DNA of 64,000 nt from Reticulitermes speratus (Eukaryota > Arthropoda > Insecta > Blattodea > Rhinotermitidae). Of this stretch, positions 59,366 to 64,000 are shown piece by piece. Where the stretch lies: the NCBI GenBank assembly GCA_021186555.1, contig JAJKFL010000014.1, positions 17,869,533-17,933,532 of the forward strand, read 5' to 3'. The notes under the pieces are model-generated. The model was not told where the DNA came from. It saw nothing but the letters and a program-made list of their open reading frames with translations, and ran no database searches. A program made the translations under genes and the position numbers. Position 1 is the stretch's first letter; each line of letters begins with the position of its first letter.

Positions 59366-61814
59366 GAGTAGCCTGACACTGTAAGCAGGGTGATGAACCA
59401 AAGGTTCCGTAAAACTTCGGTAATATCTTGACAATCTGAGCGCTCTTTTGCTTCCCAAACGGGTCTCTGCTCCATGTAGTTGCGGTCCACATTAGTTGAG
59501 TCTACTGTCTGTATCGCCCGTTTATGCTGCAGACTATGTTGACGTTGGTAGTGACTGTACTGGGGCATTGCTGATGTGCTGTCTGTACACATGGACGCTC
59601 TTATCAGCACGATGAGCAAACACTCTGAGATCACCGGAACGCTCTGCACGGCCACTATTGAATTTTCCTCAGGTGTAGGGTTCGAGTTCTTTGCGATAGA
59701 TAAGTAAACTCATCATTCGAGGCCTACGTGATATCTTCGCTCAAGGTTTTTTTTCTATTGGTCTTACTTGGTTTTCCTCATCTGATACTTCTGAAGTGAC
59801 ATACGTGATATTTCACTGTGACGGATCACAAAATATGCTTAAACTAGACATAGCAGCTCACCTCTCATTGCAACATATGTGGCTTCTAGTCGAGAGCTAT
59901 GCTTTGCAGATGAAAGCGACTTCATACACGGATACGTTTGTAATTTCTTTGAAAATAAAAATATTGAGACGATATAGAAATGTCGTATGTGTTTTTATCT
60001 TGTCGCTTTTCCTCCTGCTCCGCTTAAATATTTGCGTACTACTGCTCCGTTCTCTTGTTTTCCCAACCTTCTTGTCTGCGTGTGACGAGGAAAAAACACT
60101 ATCTGAAGCTGCAGCTTTGTTTGTTCTGGTCATGAAACGTTTATGAGGGGCGAATTTTGGTCTGTGTGTTGACTATACTGCCTTACGTTCGTTGACTTCT
60201 TCTGCCTCTTCAGACGGAATAGCCCTTTGGAACAGGCCACGACTTTGTCGCCTTCTTTTCAATTCACCGTACATAATCTCTTTCTCTCTCCATCTAACGC
60301 TAAATCGTTTTCAGAGAAACGAAACCTGATTTTTTTTCTGAAAGCTTTATTCTACTTTGTGTTAGCCTAAGAGGTTCCCGGTTTGAACCTCTGCCGGGAC
60401 AGTGATAGTCCGGACTGCGGTGTTTCTTGATTTACCTCAGTCTGTCCAAGCAATAGGCCCTCCATTTAAGCCATGGCGCTTTCTTCCACATTATTATTCA
60501 CTATCATTCTACCAATCGAAAGTCTTTGCTCCAAGATAATGTCATTTTTCTTAAATAAGCCATAAATAAGTAAATACAAAACCTCCAAGCTTCACATAGT
60601 GGCCCACAGAAGAATGAGTCTTCGGAGTTTCAAATAACTCACACAGCTCACTTTGCTGTTGCATAGATTTCTACTTCCACAAATAGATGCAAGTAATAAA
60701 TTTAAAAATTGTATTATATTTTTGTGAAGAACTTTTTATTTAGGTACAAATTCTGTTTGTGTTAACTGGATTCTTATCGTCGCCATGTTTGTAAATATTG
60801 AATTACAGTACGAATACTTCATACACACTGTGTTTTATGTTTATGATGTACACCCCTACTGAATTTCATGTGTCTAGAGACAGTGATTCTTTAGTTACCG
60901 CCATAAAACAGAAACCTATAGAACATTGTCATAAAATGGCTACGTTGCTTTTGCATTTCACAAAAACAGTACCTTAAAAAGCTGCATACGTATTTTTAAC
61001 CTCCATCATCACACGATCACTTAGGACCGTCAAGTGGGTGGCGCTAATGAAGCTCTCGTCCCACAAATTTGCGCGTTTGCCATGTTCTTTTTATTGATCA
61101 CAAGAAATTAAAAATACGGCGTTGGTGTGACCTCTAATGGCATACCGTTCACACCTGGTTGCATTTTATCACTGCCTTCTTGGAATTTGTGTACTTTCAT
61201 TCCATAGTCCTCGTGTTCGAATGGTTGAAATTAATACAATATGTTTGCAACTCATCTCCACAGTAAAATAATCTTTTTTGCAAACTTCAGGTCTGTCTTA
61301 GTCTAGCCTTTTCTGTCAGTGCAGTTAAAGATGGCATTTCCATTTCATTTAGTCTACATAAATTAGGGAGGCTCCGCCCATCACAAGGCCTCTACCCACT
61401 CAAGATAATAAAGAGCACTGAAATATGTCTGTGCTTAAGCACAGGTCAAATGAAATGCAGTGTGTATCTTCTGATCATTGGCAAACCGACCTGATATGTA
61501 GGCCACTCTCGTTTTTTATCGTGTGTATTTATGAAATTTCTTAGCTACAATCGTTGCTGTTTTTGTGTCGTCAGACTCAGTAAACTAAAAACGTACTTTG
61601 TATCCGAAAGGAATATCCTATGTGGAGTGTTTACAGTTCAGTTCATCACGCATTGAGACCTGACGTTGTTTACTATGGCCGAAACCGAAGTTATGCACTG
61701 AATTGCTGTCTTGTCTTTATTCACTTATTGATCTGACAGCACCGTTGTTTCCTTTGTCTCTATCACATGACGTTTATATCATGAAAATATGATGCTATTG
61801 TCCGGAGTTACTGG
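59366..61814. other. Mostly AT-rich DNA with two unexplained patches
   Basis: A GC-richer patch at 59370-59655 is open on the minus strand for 115 codons (QRQHSLQHKRAIQTVDSTNV in the middle), but the start of that frame runs into the LINE fragment and no homology is recognised. At 60365-60480, GGTTCCCGGTTTGAACCTCT resembles a SINE B-box region, but the A-box is not clear. Confidence 0.35.
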
Positions 61815-62285
61815 TATTCCATGTTTGAAGCTCCTTTGACTGAATTTTTCCTCCACCTATTTCCTTTGTCTTCACTTACATTAAATTATAACGTCCTGTT
61901 ATTTGAAATTCCACGGTATCTTCACATGTGCTTCAAGATATTCCTTCCTGGCCTTCTCTGTGGCTCTTTGCAATTCCTTCTTCAGTCTTCTGTAGTCGTT
62001 CCTTCCTTCTTCGTTGTTGATATTCTTATATTTCTTTCATCCATTTTACTCATCATTTCCTGTGTAATGCATGGCTCTTCAGCTCTCCTCTCAACTTACC
62101 CAATTATATCACTCATAGTACCTAGCAAACATTTCTTGATATTGTGTCACTGTACTTCCATCCTATTTTTCACATTCTATTGCACAGCGTTCTTCTAGAG
62201 TGCCTCGAATTTCTGTTGTTGAGCATATAAGGTCTCCAAATCAAATTTTTGTTTCCCCTTTTGGAACCCTATGATTTTCTTCAAT
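61815..62285 (-). mobile_element. LINE (second family), linker region 3' of the SINE insertion
   Basis: Continues, on the other side of the SINE, the minus-strand LINE at 62581-63275. Sense translation just past the SINE reads STRLKKIIGFQKGKQKFDLE and then LYAQQQKFEAL. Further on come traces of a MISKMDERKKYKNINNEEG-like phrase and EFQITGRYNLM. These are parts of the region between endonuclease and reverse transcriptase in this LINE family (its endonuclease is often annotated as craniofacial development protein 2-like). No reverse transcriptase is left. Decayed with several breaks. Confidence 0.75.
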
Positions 62286-62299
62286 CTAGTGCTGATATT

Positions 62300-62566
62300 T
62301 TTTTTCCCTATGGCTCGACAGCCCTATATGGGTCTGGGCCTCCTCGTTTCGTCGAGGTTTCATGGTCACACACATTTTGAGACACATCACAGTCGGTAGG
62401 ACTCCTCTGGACGAGGGACCAGCTCGTCGCAGAGACCTCTACCTGACAACACACAACACTCACAAGAGACAGACATCCATGCCCCCGGTGGGATTCGAAC
62501 CCACGATCCTAGTAAGCGAGCGGCCGAAGACCCACGCCTTAGACCGCACGGCCACTGGGATCGGCC
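62300..62566 (-). mobile_element. SINE family C inserted into a LINE
   Basis: Minus-strand copy of the family at 56265. The T-run at the left is its A-tail. The B-box appears as GGTGGGATTCGAACCCACGA near 62487-62506, and the head as CCGCACGGCCACTGGGATCG at the right. It lies between CTAGTGCTGATATT (62286-62299) and CTAGTGTTGATATT (62567-62580), a 14-bp target duplication with one difference, and it interrupts the LINE frame. Confidence 0.9.
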
Positions 62567-62580
62567 CTAGTGTTGATATT

Positions 62581-63275
62581 GACAACCATTAATTTGTGGT
62601 CCGGGTCAGGCAATGTCTGCACATCCTTCACACTGTTTCTGAATCGTTGCTTCACAAGTATATATAGTCCAGGTGATATCCATTTCGATCTTGTCTTCTT
62701 TCCAGGTGTACACTCTTCTCTTAGGTTTGGTAATCCCTGTGTTCGTAATAATAGTTCTTTCACAAAATTCAATGAGCATTTGAACTCTTTCGTTTCTCTT
62801 TCCCAGTCCATGTGGTCCAATAAGGTTTCGATCTGATTTACCTCCAAACACACTCTTCTTTTCCCCCATTGCGATGTGTGTCTCACCTTTTCCAACCTCT
62901 TCAAAGTTTCTTCGATTATGTCATGTAGTTCTTGCACTTCGTCATCTTTATACTTCAATGTTGGCATCACTTGCCCTAGCAAAATATTTACTGCGTCTGC
63001 TTTAACTTAAGAGCAGTGTTTTTTTTTGTCATTACACACAGTATTCTTAACAACACTTCTCACTATGCTTGTATGAACCATTATTGCTACATCTCTTTTA
63101 GCCCTTTCACCTCCGGAATAATACACCGTATAATCACCACTTCGAGTTTCACTTTGCCTTTCCCATCGCACTTCACTGACAAATATAAAATACACTTCAT
63201 TCTTCTCAATCTCCTTTTTAAAAATCCTCCAGTTTGCCTTATTTATTCAAGGTCCTCACATACAACCGATTATAA
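62581..63275 (-). mobile_element. LINE (second family), endonuclease domain
   Basis: Sense order: VRTLNK at about 63270, FVSEVRWERQSETRSGDYTV and YYSGGERAKRDVAIMVHTS (63195-63060), then ELHDIIEETLKR near 62900, GPHGLGKRNERVQMLIEFCE near 62800, TKPKRRVYTWKEDK, ILVKQRFRNSVKDVQTLPDP and DHKLMVV (62700-62590). These are the parts of an exonuclease-endonuclease-phosphatase domain, including the VRW and DH catalytic regions. The frame shifts at least twice and some catalytic segments are degraded, so it is not functional. It differs from the RTE at 30.3 kb. Confidence 0.85.
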
Positions 63276-64000
63276 AATAAAAATTGTTTAACGGATTTTA
63301 AAAGGCCCTTTTACGGTTAATGGCTCTACTAACGCCACGCAGAATGCCTTCGAGGATTCCACTTTTCTGCCTAATGTTGTATCCCCCATCCTCCTCGGCT
63401 TATGTATGCCAGCTCTAAGCGCTTGTCGCTAGCAAAGATTACCACGTGGTGGTCACAGGCAATAGTCGTGAACGGAACGGCTAAATGATTGGAGAATATG
63501 GGGAAGTAAGCTGAACAGGGTTATACCTATAACAGATCGAAGGAAATGTAGAGGGGGTGCTCCAAGTAATTTATTTCCATAGCCTCATTATAGAGCTATC
63601 TAACTCCCGAAATTTCCTATGAAGCTGACAGATGTAACTTTGATGCTCATGATTGTGTGGGTGAGGTTGACCAAGACCCCGAGAATAAATCACACCTTAA
63701 AATAAATTTATTCTCATGTTAAGTACCACGCCAGATATCTTATCGTCGCAGAAAAAGTTTCCGGTAATTATTTGATAGAAGTCTGGTACCTACAGCCGTC
63801 TTGGCTGTAGAAACATCCGCCGGCTACCCACTGGGCAGTCACTTCACTGACCTTGGCTCACAACAAACTTATAACACAGTGTAAATACAATTATACATTT
63901 CGTATTAATAAAACGCCATATTTTTTGCAGTGCTGGCGGACGTTGGAACGTTACAAAAAAAAACAAAAATTTTGTAACCACTTGTATTAATTTAGTGCCA
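63276..64000. other. Unassigned, partly GC-richer DNA (possibly LINE 5' leader)
   Basis: The part up to about 63500 is somewhat GC-rich and could be the 5' leader of the LINE to its left. The rest is AT-rich with a short palindrome, ACAGCC-GTCTT-GGCTGT, at about 63793-63809. Nothing firm. Confidence 0.35.

Noticed and set aside
59308-59655. 115-codon minus-strand frame
   Set aside because: The downstream part overlaps a sense LINE fragment and the remainder has no recognisable homology or splice sites. Kept only as a note in the region entry.
1-64000. LTR retrotransposon, endogenous retrovirus or Polinton
   Set aside because: No paired long terminal repeats and no protease, integrase, capsid, envelope or packaging ATPase phrases were recognised on either strand by reading. 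Decayed pieces below my detection limit cannot be excluded.

Overview
The window looks like non-coding DNA from a large, AT-rich arthropod genome. The repeat content points to a cockroach or termite (Blattodea). The tRNA-derived SINE at 38980 and 54305, and the RTE-type LINE at 30320-33563, closely resemble repeats I remember from Periplaneta americana; that species call is recollection and inference, not a search result. There is no operon structure, no long intact open reading frame and no rRNA or functional tRNA gene. Most reading frames are chance frames or lie antisense inside retrotransposons.

Layout. 1-9.3 kb: a clipped tRNA-SINE, then AT-rich DNA with small repeat relics. 9.3-16.4 kb: a LINE 3' fragment, SINE copies, a 113-bp inverted-repeat element and triplet microsatellites. 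16.4-19.3 kb: an old antisense RTE LINE interrupted by a sense-strand RTE 3' end, with a second LINE tail and an unexplained GC-rich frame beside it. 21.4-25.2 kb: a decayed Jockey/CR1-like reverse transcriptase piece and a 147-bp RTE tail with a perfect 14-bp target-site duplication. 25.6-25.9 kb: a decayed pyrimidine-rich triplet tract. 30.3-33.6 kb: a near full-length but frame-broken RTE LINE. 36.0-37.2 kb: a 37-bp minisatellite, a SINE and another RTE tail. 38.2-45 kb: a possible hAT end, a SINE with target duplication, and LINE fragments. 48.5-52.2 kb: the end of a hAT transposon, two SINEs, a candidate host exon (50521-50843, minus strand) and a pogo-like MITE. 54.3-60.5 kb: three SINEs, a hairpin made of two inverted copies of a dispersed repeat, and an RTE tail. 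61.8-63.3 kb: a second LINE (endonuclease part) split by a SINE with a 14-bp target duplication.

The one segment that looks like host protein-coding sequence is the 50.5-50.8 kb exon candidate: GC-rich, open, and ending at a consensus 5' splice site. The rest reads as intergenic or intronic DNA shaped by repeated retrotransposition. I found no convincing sign of a new functional system. The most useful observations are the nested insertions, which give relative ages, the exon candidate, and an unclassified dispersed repeat that forms a hairpin near 58.1 kb.
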